A stretch of DNA of 64,000 nucleotides, from assembly GCF_900109035.1 (NCBI RefSeq), contig NZ_FNYD01000013.1, positions 1 through 64,000 of the forward strand. Reading direction: 5' to 3'. Within the stretch, counting starts at the first letter, position 1; every line of letters begins with the position of its first letter. The DNA is from Cribrihabitans marinus. GTDB taxonomy: Bacteria; Pseudomonadota; Alphaproteobacteria; Rhodobacterales; Rhodobacteraceae. The notes beneath the pieces were generated by a model, which was not told the DNA's origin, did not search any database, and saw nothing but the letters and a program-made list of their open reading frames with translations. The position numbers and the translations under genes are program-made. Shown one piece after another: positions 25,580-35,188 of the stretch.

Positions 25580-25887
25580 GCAACTCGCCATTTGACCCCG
25601 ACAAGAGCCTGACCGAGGCCCAGCTGGAACGCGAGCGCGCCGGTGCTCCCAGGCCCGTCGTCGAAGACACCAGCGGCGATCCCGACGAAGGTTATCGCGC
25701 CCATCCCGCCGCGCGCATCTTCGTGCGCGGCCCGTGGGAGATGGCCGCCACCATCATCATCGCGGTGGGGGTGTTCATGCTGATGCAGCCCTTCGTGATG
25801 TGGGCCTACACCTATTCCTTCTTCGTGACGCTGATCGGGACGGTGATGTTCATCGTTGTCAGCCACTTTCCCGAGGGGCGCGACTGA
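25576..25887 (+). CDS. Small two-helix membrane protein of the sugar importer operon
   Basis: 103 residues from ATG 25576. The first 50 residues are acidic and polar, probably cytoplasmic. Two adjacent hydrophobic helices follow (MAATIIIAVGVFMLMQPFVM and SFFVTLIGTVMFIVVSHF). No catalytic motif. It is coupled on both sides (ATGA at the start, TGATG at the end), so it is made in register with the permeases and ATPases. Importers of glycerol and alditols in alphaproteobacteria often carry a small membrane protein of unknown role at a similar place; I infer this is an analogous accessory subunit, although I do not recognise the same sequence family. Confidence 0.75.
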   Translation: MSNSPFDPDKSLTEAQLERERAGAPRPVVEDTSGDPDEGYRAHPAARIFVRGPWEMAATIIIAVGVFMLMQPFVMWAYTYSFFVTLIGTVMFIVVSHFPEGRD

Positions 25888-26984
25888 TGGCCGAGATCGT
25901 GATCCGGAACGTGCGCAAGGAGTTCGGCGATTTCGTCGCCGTCCGCGAAAGCTCGTTCACCATCGAGGATGGCGAGTTCTTCATGCTGCTGGGGCCGTCG
26001 GGCTGCGGCAAGACGACGACGCTGAGAATGATCGCGGGGCTGGAGCTGCCGACTTCGGGCGAGATCTATCTCGACGGCGAGGAGATCAGCCAGCGCCCGC
26101 CCTCGCAGAGGGACATCGCCTTCGTGTTCCAGATGTTCGCGCTCTACCCGCATTTGAACGTGCGCAAGAATATCTCGTATCCGCTGGTCTCGCAGGGGAT
26201 GCCCCGGGCGCAGGTGCGCGAGAAGGTGGCCGAGGTGGCGCGGATCCTGGGGATCGAGGACATTCTCAACCGGCCGGTGGGCGGCCTCTCGGGCGGCGAC
26301 CGGCAGCGCGTGGCGCTGGGGCGGGCCATCGTGCGCGAGCCCAAGGCCTTCATGATGGACGAGCCCCTGGGCGCGCTGGACGCCGAGTTCCGCGAGCACA
26401 TGGCCGAGGAGCTGCGCGCCCTGCATGACCGGATGGGGGCCACGACCGTCTATGTCACCCATGATCAGCTCGAGGCGATGCAGATGGGCGACAAGATCGT
26501 GGTGATGAACAATGCCGTGGTCGAGCAGTTCGGCCCGCCGCAGGAGATCTATGACAAGCCCGCGACCATGTTCGTGGCCGATTTCATCGGCTCGCCGCCG
26601 ATGAACTTCCTGGATTTCTCGGGCAAGCTCGCGCCCGGAGCCAGCCGCGTCAAACTGAACGGCCAGGCCTTTGACGTGCCCGCGCTGCGCGAGGGCGCGC
26701 AGGGCGACCTGGTCTTTGGCGTCCGGCCCGAGCATGTGCGGCTGTCCGACGATGGCGCCTATCGCGGCAAGGTTCTGGCTACCGAGTATCTGGGCACGAC
26801 CCAGATCCTGACCATCGAAACGCCCAACGGCGTGCTCAAGGCGCGGACCGGCGCGGAAAAGCCGGTCCGGGTCGGCGACACGCCGGCGCTGAGCTTTGTC
26901 GGCGAGACGGTGTCGCTCTTCGAGCGCAACAGCGGGCGGGCGCTGCGATCGGCGCTGAACGAGGGGGTGCTGGCCGATGGCTGA
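25887..26984 (+). CDS. ABC transporter ATP-binding protein 1 (MalK/UgpC-like)
   Basis: 365 residues from ATG 25887 (shares one base with the previous stop). Walker A GPSGCGKTT, Q-loop FVFQMF, signature LSGGDRQR (the Q of LSGGQ is D), Walker B AFMMDEP and the H-loop YVTHDQLEAM are intact. A C-terminal TOBE/OB domain (about 240-365) is typical of carbohydrate importers. It pairs with the second ATPase at 26977-27975, likely as a heterodimer. It overlaps that gene by 8 bases. Confidence 0.9.
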   Translation: MAEIVIRNVRKEFGDFVAVRESSFTIEDGEFFMLLGPSGCGKTTTLRMIAGLELPTSGEIYLDGEEISQRPPSQRDIAFVFQMFALYPHLNVRKNISYPLVSQGMPRAQVREKVAEVARILGIEDILNRPVGGLSGGDRQRVALGRAIVREPKAFMMDEPLGALDAEFREHMAEELRALHDRMGATTVYVTHDQLEAMQMGDKIVVMNNAVVEQFGPPQEIYDKPATMFVADFIGSPPMNFLDFSGKLAPGASRVKLNGQAFDVPALREGAQGDLVFGVRPEHVRLSDDGAYRGKVLATEYLGTTQILTIETPNGVLKARTGAEKPVRVGDTPALSFVGETVSLFERNSGRALRSALNEGVLADG

Positions 26985-27975
26985 CGTGCAGCTGAGAAAC
27001 GTGTCCAAGGCGTTCGGCCGCACCCGCGCGGTGATCGACATGGACCTGACGGTGCCCGACGGCTCTTTTGTCGTGTTGCTGGGGCCGACCGGCGCGGGCA
27101 AGACCACGACGCTGCGCCTGATCGCGGGGCTGGAAAAGGCCGATGCCGGGGATATCGAGATCGGAGGACGCCGGGTGAACACCGACACGCCCGCGCAGCG
27201 CGATGTGGCGATGGTGTTCCAGCAATACTCGCTCTACCCGCATATGAGCGTGCGCGACAACCTGGCCTTTCCGCTGCGCTCGCCGATCCTGAACACGCCC
27301 GAGGCCGAGATTACCCGCAAGGTGCAGGAGGTGGCCGAGGTTCTGCACATCCCGCACAAGCTGGACAACAAGGCCACGGAGCTGTCGGGCGGCGAGATGC
27401 AGCGGGTCTCGATCGGCCGGGCGCTGGTGCGGGATCCCGCGATCTACCTGATGGACGAGCCGCTCAGCTCGCTGGACGCCAAGCTGCGGGCCGATCTGCG
27501 GATCGAGCTGAAGCGGATCCATGCCGAGCTGGCCGCGACCCTGCTCTATGTGACGCATGACCAGATCGAGGCGATGACGATGGCCAGCCATGTGGGCGTC
27601 CTCGACCGGGGCCGGCTGGTGCAGTTCGGCACCCCGCGCGAGATCTACGAGAACCCGCGCACGACCTATGTAGCAGCACGGCTGGGCCAGCCGCGGATCA
27701 ACCTTCTGCCTGTCGGCCTGCTGGGCGAGGCGGCGCCGGAGGGCGCGCAGCGCGTGGGCCTGCGGCCCGAGAATATCCGCCACGGGGCGGGGCGGGACGC
27801 CACCGTGGTGCGCGTCGAGCACCTGGGCGACCAGACCCGGCTGCATCTGAAGTTGGCGGATCACGATGTGATCACCCTGGCCGATCCCCATACCCCGCTG
27901 TCACCGGGCGAGACCATCCAGATCGCCGCCCACAACCCGCTGTTCTTCGACGCCCGGGGCGCACGCATCACCTGA
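26977..27975 (+). CDS. ABC transporter ATP-binding protein 2 (MalK/UgpC-like)
   Basis: 332 residues. Walker A GPTGAGKTT, Q-loop MVFQQYSLYPHM, signature LSGGEMQR, Walker B IYLMDEP and switch YVTHDQIEAM are all present, followed by a shorter TOBE domain than in ATPase 1. Both ATPases look catalytically complete. Two separate ATPase genes for one binding protein are typical of glycerol/alditol importers and less usual for simple sugar systems. Overlaps the upstream gene by 8 bases; 14 bases separate it from the kinase gene. Confidence 0.9.
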   Translation: MADVQLRNVSKAFGRTRAVIDMDLTVPDGSFVVLLGPTGAGKTTTLRLIAGLEKADAGDIEIGGRRVNTDTPAQRDVAMVFQQYSLYPHMSVRDNLAFPLRSPILNTPEAEITRKVQEVAEVLHIPHKLDNKATELSGGEMQRVSIGRALVRDPAIYLMDEPLSSLDAKLRADLRIELKRIHAELAATLLYVTHDQIEAMTMASHVGVLDRGRLVQFGTPREIYENPRTTYVAARLGQPRINLLPVGLLGEAAPEGAQRVGLRPENIRHGAGRDATVVRVEHLGDQTRLHLKLADHDVITLADPHTPLSPGETIQIAAHNPLFFDARGARIT

Positions 27976-27989
27976 GGGAGCAACTTGTC

Positions 27990-29612
27990 ATGGCGCAGTT
28001 TGTGAATCGAAAGGACGACCTGGTCAAAGAGGCCATCGACGGCCTGCTGGCCTGTTCCGGCGGGGCCTTGGCGCGGCTGGACGGCTATCCGCATATCAAG
28101 GTCGTCTACCGGGCCGATTGGGACCGGTCGCGGGTTGCGCTGATTTCCGGCGGCGGATCGGGGCACGAGCCGGCTCATGCCGGGTTCGTCGGGCCGGGCA
28201 TGCTGACCGCCGCGGTCTGTGGTGAGATCTTCGCCTCGCCCTCGGTCGACGCGGTTCTGGCCGGGATCCTGGCCGTCACCGGCCCCGAGGGCTGCCTGCT
28301 GATCGTCAAGAATTATACCGGCGACCGGTTGAACTTCGGCCTGGCGGCGGAGCGCGCCCGCGCGCTGGGACGCAAGGTCGAGATGGTGGTTGTCGATGAC
28401 GACATCGCGCTGCCGGACCTGCCGCAGCCGCGCGGCGTCGCCGGCACGCTTTTCGTGCACAAGATTGCAGGCGCGCTGGCCGAGTCCGGCAAGCCGCTGG
28501 AGGAGGTGGCCGCGGCGGCGCGGCGGGTGATCACCAGCGTGGCCTCAATCGGCAAGAGCCTCGACACCTGCACCGTACCCGGCTCACCCAAGGAGAGCCG
28601 CATTCCCGCCGGCAAGGCCGAGCTGGGCCTGGGCATCCACGGCGAGCCGGGTGTCGAGCAGGTCGATTTCTCGGGCGCGGCCGACGCGATGCGGATCGTG
28701 CTGGACAAGTTGCGGCCCCATGCCGCTGGCGGCTCCTGCGTCGCGCTGGTCAACAACCTCGGATCCACCACCCCGCTTGAGATGTCGGTGCTGTGCCATG
28801 CGCTGGCGGGCGCGGGGATCGCCTCGCATGTCATCGGGCCGGCGCCGATGATGACTTCGCTGGACATGCACGGCTTCTCCGTGTCGCTGCTGCCGGCCGA
28901 GCCGGCGGAGTTGGACGCCCTGGCCGCACCGGTACCGATGGCCGCCTGGCCGGGGCTGCACCCGCTGGGCGCGGTGCAGGCCACGCCGCTGCCCGATGGC
29001 CTGACCCCGATCGAGCCCATTCCGTCGGCCAACGACCGCACCCGCGCGACGATCGAGCATGTCGCCGACCTGCTGATCGGGGCGGAGACCGCCTTGAACG
29101 AACTGGACGCGAAATCCGGCGATGGCGATACCGGCAGCACCCTGGCCACCGCCGCTCGGGCGCTCAAAGGCAGCCTCGACCGGATGCCGCTGGCCGATCT
29201 GACACAGCTCTTCCCGGCGCTGGGCAACGAGTTGAGCCAGACGATGGGCGGATCCTCGGGCGTGATCCTGGCGATTTATTTCAATGCCGCCGGCGATGCC
29301 TGCGCCAATGGCGCCACTGTCGAGGGCGCGTTGCGCGAGGGCCTGCGCCGCGTGAGCGAGGTCGGCGGTGCGCAACCCGGGGACCGGACCATGATCGACG
29401 CGCTGGCGCCGGCGCTGGAGGCGCTGGAGCGCGGCCTGGTCGAGGCGTCGGCGGCAGCGCGCGCAGGGGCCGACGCGACGGCCGATATCCACACGGCCAA
29501 GGCGGGCCGAGCGGCCTATGTGCCGTCTGACAACCTCAGGGGCCACAACGATCCCGGCGCCGAGGCCGTGGCGCTGGTCTTCGAAGGTCTGGCCAGCGCG
29601 CCAAGAGGGTAA
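27990..29612 (+). CDS. Dihydroxyacetone kinase family protein (fused DhaK-DhaL)
   Basis: 540-residue ATP-dependent kinase. The DhaK part (about 1-330) has GGGSGHEPAHAGFVG and the covalent substrate-binding His217 in GLGIHGEPG. The DhaL ATP-binding part (about 345-540) has the metal-binding DAKSGDGDTGSTL segment. The fused layout matches the Citrobacter type rather than the PTS-dependent three-subunit type. Such kinases phosphorylate dihydroxyacetone, and family members act on C4 or branched ketoses such as erythrulose and apulose. Its place between the importer and the isomerase genes suggests a ketose intermediate of this pathway as substrate. I am sure of the family, not of the substrate. 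Confidence 0.85.
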   Translation: MAQFVNRKDDLVKEAIDGLLACSGGALARLDGYPHIKVVYRADWDRSRVALISGGGSGHEPAHAGFVGPGMLTAAVCGEIFASPSVDAVLAGILAVTGPEGCLLIVKNYTGDRLNFGLAAERARALGRKVEMVVVDDDIALPDLPQPRGVAGTLFVHKIAGALAESGKPLEEVAAAARRVITSVASIGKSLDTCTVPGSPKESRIPAGKAELGLGIHGEPGVEQVDFSGAADAMRIVLDKLRPHAAGGSCVALVNNLGSTTPLEMSVLCHALAGAGIASHVIGPAPMMTSLDMHGFSVSLLPAEPAELDALAAPVPMAAWPGLHPLGAVQATPLPDGLTPIEPIPSANDRTRATIEHVADLLIGAETALNELDAKSGDGDTGSTLATAARALKGSLDRMPLADLTQLFPALGNELSQTMGGSSGVILAIYFNAAGDACANGATVEGALREGLRRVSEVGGAQPGDRTMIDALAPALEALERGLVEASAAARAGADATADIHTAKAGRAAYVPSDNLRGHNDPGAEAVALVFEGLASAPRG

Positions 29613-29616
29613 GAGA

Positions 29617-30672
29617 TTGCGCGACCGCCATCTGACATCCGAGAAGAAGCCCACGGTCAACGACATCGCCCGGGTCGCCGGGGTGTCGCTTGCCACCGTG
29701 GACAGGGTGTTGAACGCGCGTCCCGGCGTGCGGTCGGTGACCATCGAAAAGGTCAACGAGGCGATTGCCGAACTGGGCTATGTGCGCGACACGGCGGCAG
29801 CGAATCTCGCCCGCAAAAGGCTTTACCGGCTGTTGTTCATCCTGCCGGACACAGCCAATGAATTCGTGGTCGCCCTGAAGGCCGCCATCGCCGAGCAGGG
29901 CGCGAAACTGCATCACCAGCGCACGACGCTGGATGCGCTGTCGGTTCCGCCCTTCGATCCGCAGGCCATCGTCGACGCGCTGGACGGGCTGGATGCCGCG
30001 CGCATCGACGGCGTGGCGGTGTTCGGACCCGAGACGCCTTCGGTCCGTGACGCGGTGCGGCGCACCCGCGCGCGCGGCATCGCCGTGGTCGCCTTCGTCT
30101 CGGACCTGCCCAGTTCCGACCGGGACCATTTCGTCGGCATCGACAACATCGCGGCGGGGCGGACGGCGGCCAAGCTGATGGGGCGGTTCGTGCGCGGCAA
30201 GGGACGGATCCTGGTCATCACCGGCTCGCGCCTGGCGCGGGACCACCTGGAACGGCGCACCGGGTTCGACGCGGTGATGAGCCGCGAGTTTCCCCATCTG
30301 GAGGTGATGGCCTCGATCGAGGGGCGTGACGATCCCGATCTGATCCGGCAGATGCTGCCCGACGTGTTCGACGCCTATCCCGACATCCGCGGCATCTACT
30401 CGTCGGCGGCCGGAAATCCCGGCCTGATCCGGTTTCTCGACGCGGCCGGCCCGCATGACGACCTGGTGGTGATCGCGCATGAATTGACCGCCGCGTCGCG
30501 CGCGGCGCTGGAGCGCGGTGTGTTCGACGCGATCATCTCGCAGGACACCGGGCACCTGGTGCGGTCGGCCACGCGGCTGCTGAAGGCCACCGCCGACCGG
30601 GTGCCCTTCGACGACACCCAGGAACGCATACGCATCGACATCTACCTGCGGGAGAACATGCCCGCGGCCTAA
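29617..30672 (+). CDS. LacI family transcriptional regulator
   Basis: 351 residues from TTG 29617, 4 bases after the kinase stop, with AGAGGGTAAGAG upstream; the frame is open further left but overlaps the kinase gene. The N-terminal LacI helix-turn-helix (about residues 12-60, TVNDIARVAGVSLATVDRVL) is followed by a periplasmic-binding-protein-like effector domain (LYRLLFILPDTANEFVVALK; GIDNIAAGRTAAKLMGRF). The DRVL variant and the effector domain place it near RbsR/XylR-like sugar sensors. It probably controls this operon from the 21951-22261 region, with a pentose or ketose as inducer. Confidence 0.85.
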   Translation: MRDRHLTSEKKPTVNDIARVAGVSLATVDRVLNARPGVRSVTIEKVNEAIAELGYVRDTAAANLARKRLYRLLFILPDTANEFVVALKAAIAEQGAKLHHQRTTLDALSVPPFDPQAIVDALDGLDAARIDGVAVFGPETPSVRDAVRRTRARGIAVVAFVSDLPSSDRDHFVGIDNIAAGRTAAKLMGRFVRGKGRILVITGSRLARDHLERRTGFDAVMSREFPHLEVMASIEGRDDPDLIRQMLPDVFDAYPDIRGIYSSAAGNPGLIRFLDAAGPHDDLVVIAHELTAASRAALERGVFDAIISQDTGHLVRSATRLLKATADRVPFDDTQERIRIDIYLRENMPAA

Positions 30673-30695
30673 CCTGATTTTGGGAGGATCAGACC

Positions 30696-31751
30696 ATGAA
30701 GACCATCAAGGGACCGGCGCTTTTCCTGGCGCAGTTCGCCGGCGACGACGCGCCGTTCAATTCCTGGGACGCGATCACGAAATGGGCCGCCGATTGCGGC
30801 TACAAGGGCGTACAACTGCCCAGCTGGGACGGACGGCTGTTCGATCTGGCCAAGGCCGCCGAAAGCAAGACCTATTGCGACGAGATCAAGGGCCAGGCCG
30901 CTTCCAACGGGGTCGAGGTGACGGAACTGTCGACCCACCTGCAGGGACAGCTGGTCGCGGTGCATCCCGCCTATGACGCCGCGTTCGACGGGTTCGCCGA
31001 CCCGTCGGTGCATGGCAATCCCAAGGCGCGGCAGGAATGGGCGGTGGATCAGGTGCACAAGGCGATTTCGGCCTCGGCCAACATGGGCATCCGCGATCAC
31101 GTCACCTTCTCGGGCGCGCTGGCCTGGCCCTATGTCTATCCGTGGCCGCAGCGTCCGGCCGGGCTGATCGAAACGGCCTTTGACGAACTGGCTGCGCGCT
31201 GGCGCCCGCTGCTGGACCATGCCGAGGAAAACGGCGTGAACATCTGCTACGAGATCCATCCCGGCGAGGATCTGCACGACGGCGTCACCTTCGAGATGTT
31301 TCTGGAGCGGGTCGACAACCACGCGCGCTGCAACATGCTCTACGATCCCAGCCACTACGTCCTGCAATGCCTCGATTACCTTGACAATATCGACATCTAC
31401 AAGGACCGCATCAAGATGTTCCACGTCAAGGATGCCGAGTTCAATCCGACGGGGCGGCAGGGCGTCTATTCCGGTTACCAGTCCTGGGTCGATCGCGCCG
31501 GGCGGTTCCGCTCGCTGGGGGACGGGCAGGTCGATTTCGGCGCCGTGTTCTCGAAGATGGCGGCAATCGATTTCGACGGCTGGGCGGTTGTCGAATGGGA
31601 ATGCTGCCTGAAACACCCCGAGGACGGCGCGCGCGAGGGCGCGCAGTTCGTCTCGGACCACATCATCCGCGTCACCGAGCGCGCGTTTGACGATTTCGCC
31701 GATGGCGGCACCGACGAGGCCGCCAACCGCAAAATGCTGGGGATCGGGTGA
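30696..31751 (+). CDS. Sugar phosphate isomerase/epimerase family protein (TIM barrel)
   Basis: 351 residues, ATG 30696 with GGGAGG 8 bases upstream. Xylose-isomerase-like TIM barrel with metal-ligand candidates in NICYEIHPGEDL, NMLYDPSHYVLQ, KMFHVKDAEF and AVVEWECCLK. It is longer than the D-tagatose-3-epimerase group because of inserts, for example after WPYVYPWPQRP. Proteins of this type paired with Gfo/Idh dehydrogenases often act on keto-sugars or glycosides. It lies in the operon ahead of a second, smaller epimerase and a Gfo/Idh dehydrogenase, so a role in isomerising the imported sugar is likely. The exact reaction cannot be told. Confidence 0.8.
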   Translation: MKTIKGPALFLAQFAGDDAPFNSWDAITKWAADCGYKGVQLPSWDGRLFDLAKAAESKTYCDEIKGQAASNGVEVTELSTHLQGQLVAVHPAYDAAFDGFADPSVHGNPKARQEWAVDQVHKAISASANMGIRDHVTFSGALAWPYVYPWPQRPAGLIETAFDELAARWRPLLDHAEENGVNICYEIHPGEDLHDGVTFEMFLERVDNHARCNMLYDPSHYVLQCLDYLDNIDIYKDRIKMFHVKDAEFNPTGRQGVYSGYQSWVDRAGRFRSLGDGQVDFGAVFSKMAAIDFDGWAVVEWECCLKHPEDGAREGAQFVSDHIIRVTERAFDDFADGGTDEAANRKMLGIG

Positions 31752-32593
31752 TGCTGGCCGGCTTCAACCTGCTTTTGTGGACCACGCATCTGACCGACGA
31801 TCTGCTGGGGCAATGCGCGGCGATCAAGGCGGCGGGCTATGACGGGGTCGAGGTTCCGGTCTTCGAGGGCGATCCGGCGCATTATGCTTCACTCGCCCGC
31901 AAGCTGGACGATCTGGGCCTGCGGCGCACGGCCGTGGGCGTGGTGCAGTCGCCCGAAGCCAATCCGATGGCCGCCGAGGCCCGCCACCGACAGGCGGGCG
32001 TCGATCACCTGAACTGGATGGTCGATTGCTGCGCGGCACTGGGCGCCGAGGTGTTGTGCGGGCCGTTCCACCAGCCGCTCGCGACGTTCTCCGGCACCGG
32101 GCCCACCGGGCAGGAGCTGGCGCATCTGGCCGAGGCGCATCGCGCGATGGCCGCCCATGCCGAGGGCAGTGGCGTGGCGCTTTCGGTCGAGCCGCTGAAC
32201 CGGTTCGAGTGCTATGCCCTGAACACGCTGGAGCAGTCCTCGGACCTGGTGGCGGCGGTGGGGGCCGAGGGCTACGGCTGCCTCTTCGACACGTTCCACG
32301 CCAATATCGAGGAGAAGGACGTGGGCGCGGCCATCCACGCTGCCGGATCGGCCATCAACCATGTCCATTTCTCCGAGAACGACCGCGGCACGCCCGGCGC
32401 CGGCCATGTCGATTTTGCCGAGGCCAGTGCCGCGCTCAAGGCGGTCGGCTATGACGGCTGGATCGTGATCGAGGCCTTCGGCCAGGCCCTGCCGGATCTC
32501 GCGGCGGCGACGCGGGTCTGGCGCCCGCTTTTCGGCCACGAGGACGAGGTCGTCGCGGCCGGAATCGACGTAATTCGCAGAAACTGGGGCTGA
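31751..32593 (+). CDS. D-tagatose/ketose 3-epimerase-like protein
   Basis: 280 residues from ATG 31751 (TGATG overlap with the previous stop). The four metal/catalytic residues of D-tagatose 3-epimerase are visible as E147 (SVEPLNRFE), D180 (LFDTFHANIEE), H206 (HVHFSENDRGTPG) and E241 (IVIEAFG). They are spaced exactly as in the Pseudomonas cichorii enzyme (E152, D185, H211, E246), five residues earlier throughout. It should epimerise a ketose at C3, linking rare ketoses to common ones such as D-xylulose or D-fructose. Translational coupling to the upstream isomerase suggests consecutive steps. Confidence 0.82.
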   Translation: MLAGFNLLLWTTHLTDDLLGQCAAIKAAGYDGVEVPVFEGDPAHYASLARKLDDLGLRRTAVGVVQSPEANPMAAEARHRQAGVDHLNWMVDCCAALGAEVLCGPFHQPLATFSGTGPTGQELAHLAEAHRAMAAHAEGSGVALSVEPLNRFECYALNTLEQSSDLVAAVGAEGYGCLFDTFHANIEEKDVGAAIHAAGSAINHVHFSENDRGTPGAGHVDFAEASAALKAVGYDGWIVIEAFGQALPDLAAATRVWRPLFGHEDEVVAAGIDVIRRNWG

Positions 32594-32618
32594 CACGGCC
32601 CGAACCGGAGGATCACGG

Positions 32619-33749
32619 ATGTCACGGATCAGATTGGGAATGGTGGGCGGCGGCAACGACGCCTTCATCGGCGGCGTTCACCGCATCGCCTCGCGCATCG
32701 ACGACAGGTACGAGCTGGTGGCCGGTGCGCTCAGCTCGACGCCCGAAAAGTCGCGGGCCAGCGGCGAGGCGCTGGGCCTGCCGCGGGTCTATGACGACTA
32801 CAAGCAGATGGCGCAGCGCGAGGCGCGGCGCAAGGACGGGATCGAGGCGGTGTCGATCGTCACCCCGAACCATGTCCACTACCAGGCGGCACGCGAGTTT
32901 CTCAAGCGCGGCATCCACGTGATCTGCGACAAGCCGCTGACCTCGACCCTGGCGGATGCCAAGAAACTGGTGAAGGCGGCGGAATCGTCGGATGCGCTGT
33001 TCATCCTGACCCACAACTACACCGGTTATCCGATGGTCCGGCAGGCCCGTGGCATGGTCGCCGGCGGCGAGATCGGCGCCGTGCGCGTCGTGCAGGTCGA
33101 ATACCCGCAGGACTGGCTCAGCGTCGAGCAGGATTTCAAGCAGGCGGCCTGGCGCACCGACCCGAACCAGTCGGGCGCGGGGGGATCGACCGGCGATATC
33201 GGCACGCATGCCTTCAACCTGGCCTGTTTCGTGACCGGTCTCGAGGTCGAGAGCCTGTGTGCCGACATCCAGGCCTTTGTTCCTGGGCGCCAGGTGGACG
33301 ACAATGCCCATGTGATGCTGCGTTTCTCCGGCGGTGCGCGCGGGATGCTGTGGTGCAGCCAGGTCGCGCCGGGCAACGAGAACGCGCTCAAGCTGCGGGT
33401 CTATGGCGAGAAGGGCGGCCTGGAATGGGCGCAGGAGGATCCAAACTACCTCTGGTTCACGCCGTTCGGCGAGCCCAAACGCCTGATCACCCGCAACGGC
33501 GCCGGCGCCGGAGAGGCTGCGGCCCGTGTCAGCCGGGTGCCGCCGGGCCACCCCGAGGGTTATCTGGAGGGGTTCGCCAACATCTATTCCGAAGCGGCCG
33601 AGGCGATCGTCGCCGCCCGTGACGGCCGGCCTGCGCCGGACGGTGTGCTTTATCCCACGATCTCGGACGGGTTGAAGGGGGTGCAATTCGTCTCGGCCTG
33701 CGTGAAGTCCTCGGGCCGCGATGCGGCCTGGGTCAGGCTGGACCACTGA
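32619..33749 (+). CDS. Gfo/Idh/MocA family oxidoreductase
   Basis: 376 residues, ATG 32619 with GGAGGATC upstream. N-terminal Rossmann fold (LGMVGGGNDAFIGGVHR) for NAD(P), then the family's EKP-type motif as VICDKPLTST, where the Lys is the catalytic residue. The C-terminal substrate domain includes GSTGDIGTHAFNLACFVTG with the usual GxHxxN. It oxidises or reduces a sugar, sugar acid or inositol. In this operon it could oxidise an aldose or act in 3-keto-sugar chemistry with the TIM-barrel protein. Its stop overlaps the xylulokinase start. Confidence 0.85.
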   Translation: MSRIRLGMVGGGNDAFIGGVHRIASRIDDRYELVAGALSSTPEKSRASGEALGLPRVYDDYKQMAQREARRKDGIEAVSIVTPNHVHYQAAREFLKRGIHVICDKPLTSTLADAKKLVKAAESSDALFILTHNYTGYPMVRQARGMVAGGEIGAVRVVQVEYPQDWLSVEQDFKQAAWRTDPNQSGAGGSTGDIGTHAFNLACFVTGLEVESLCADIQAFVPGRQVDDNAHVMLRFSGGARGMLWCSQVAPGNENALKLRVYGEKGGLEWAQEDPNYLWFTPFGEPKRLITRNGAGAGEAAARVSRVPPGHPEGYLEGFANIYSEAAEAIVAARDGRPAPDGVLYPTISDGLKGVQFVSACVKSSGRDAAWVRLDH

Positions 33750-35188
33750 TGTTCCTGGGGCTGGATCTGGGCACCTCGGGTGTCAAGGCGCTGCTGGTGG
33801 GCGAGGATCAATCCGTCGTCGGCGATGCCAGCGCAGACCTCACCGTGGCGCGCCCACATGCCGGATGGTCCGAACAGGATCCGGCCGACTGGCTTGCGGC
33901 GACGCGACAGGCGCTGGCCGCTCTTTCCGCGGAGCATGACCTTTCCGCGGTCCGCGGGATCGGCCTTTCCGGCCAGATGCATGGCGCCACGTTGCTGGAT
34001 GCTTCCGACAGGGTGCTGCGGCCCTGCATCCTGTGGAATGACACCCGCGCCCATGCCGAGGCCGCGCGTCTCGATAGCGATCCGCAATTTCGCGCGCTGA
34101 CCGGCAATATCGTCTTTCCCGGCTTCACCGCGCCGAAACTGCTGTGGTGCCGGGAGCATGAGCCCGAGGTCTTTGCGCAGGTGGCCAAAGTCTTGCTGCC
34201 CAAGGATTACCTGCGCCTGTGGCTGACCGGCGAGCACGTATCCGAGATGTCGGATGCCGCCGGGACCAGTTGGCTCGACACCGGGCGGCGCGAATGGTCG
34301 GATGCGCTGCTCGCGGCCACCGGCCTGGGGCGCGATCACATGCCGGCGCTGGTCGAAGGCAGCGAGGCCTCGGGCGGATTGCGCCCAGAGGTCGCCTCGG
34401 ATCTGGGCCTTCCCGCCGGTATCCCGGTCGCCGGGGGCGCCGGCGACAATGCCGCCTCGGCCGTGGGCGCGGGGGTCGTCCGGGCGGGCGACGGTTTCGT
34501 GTCGCTGGGCACATCCGGCGTACTCTTTGCCGCCAATGACGGCTATGCGCCCGACCCCGAATCCGCCCTTCACACGTTCTGCCATGCGCTGCCCGGGCGC
34601 TGGCACCAGATGGGGGTGATCCTCTCGGCAACCGACGCGCTGGCCTGGTTCGGTCGGTTGGTCGGCGCGGACCCGGCGGCACTGACCGGATCCCTGGGGG
34701 CGCTTCAGCCCCCGGGGCGGAGCATGTTCCTGCCCTATCTGGGCGGCGAGCGGACGCCGCATAACGACGCGCGGATCCGGGCGACATTCCTCGGGCTGGA
34801 GCATGCCACCGACACCGCCGCCGCGACCCGCGCGGTGCTCGAAGGGGTCGCGTTCGCCTTTCGCGACAGCCTGGAGGCCATGCACGCGACGGGAACCAGG
34901 ATTCCGCGTGTGATCGCGCTGGGCGGCGGGGCGCGGTCGGATTACTGGCTTAATGTCATCGCCACGGTCCTGGGCCTGCCCGTCGACATTCCCCGCAAGG
35001 GCGAGTTCGGCGCGGCCTTCGGCGCCGCGCGCCTGGGAATGATGGCCGCAGAACAGGGCGGGGCAGAGCTTGCCACGCCCCCCGAGATCGCCCGGCAGAT
35101 CGCCCCCGACACGGCGCTGACCGATGCCTTCGACGACGCCTATCACCGCTATCGCACCGCCTATGGCGCACTCAAGGAGCTGTCATGA
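33749..35188 (+). CDS. xylB: Xylulokinase
   Basis: 479 residues, FGGY kinase. N-terminal [13 protein letters not shown] is the phosphate-binding loop; [13 protein letters not shown] and [12 protein letters not shown] are the XylB-type sugar-binding motifs, with catalytic Asp in SPAGGAGDN-like [15 protein letters not shown] (here VAGGAGDN). The C-terminal ATP site is [21 protein letters not shown]. It phosphorylates D-xylulose to xylulose-5-phosphate. The start shares the last base of the upstream gene; the stop overlaps xylA as ATGA, which supports a xylose/xylulose pathway. Confidence 0.9.
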   Translation: MFLGLDLGTSGVKALLVGEDQSVVGDASADLTVARPHAGWSEQDPADWLAATRQALAALSAEHDLSAVRGIGLSGQMHGATLLDASDRVLRPCILWNDTRAHAEAARLDSDPQFRALTGNIVFPGFTAPKLLWCREHEPEVFAQVAKVLLPKDYLRLWLTGEHVSEMSDAAGTSWLDTGRREWSDALLAATGLGRDHMPALVEGSEASGGLRPEVASDLGLPAGIPVAGGAGDNAASAVGAGVVRAGDGFVSLGTSGVLFAANDGYAPDPESALHTFCHALPGRWHQMGVILSATDALAWFGRLVGADPAALTGSLGALQPPGRSMFLPYLGGERTPHNDARIRATFLGLEHATDTAAATRAVLEGVAFAFRDSLEAMHATGTRIPRVIALGGGARSDYWLNVIATVLGLPVDIPRKGEFGAAFGAARLGMMAAEQGGAELATPPEIARQIAPDTALTDAFDDAYHRYRTAYGALKELS

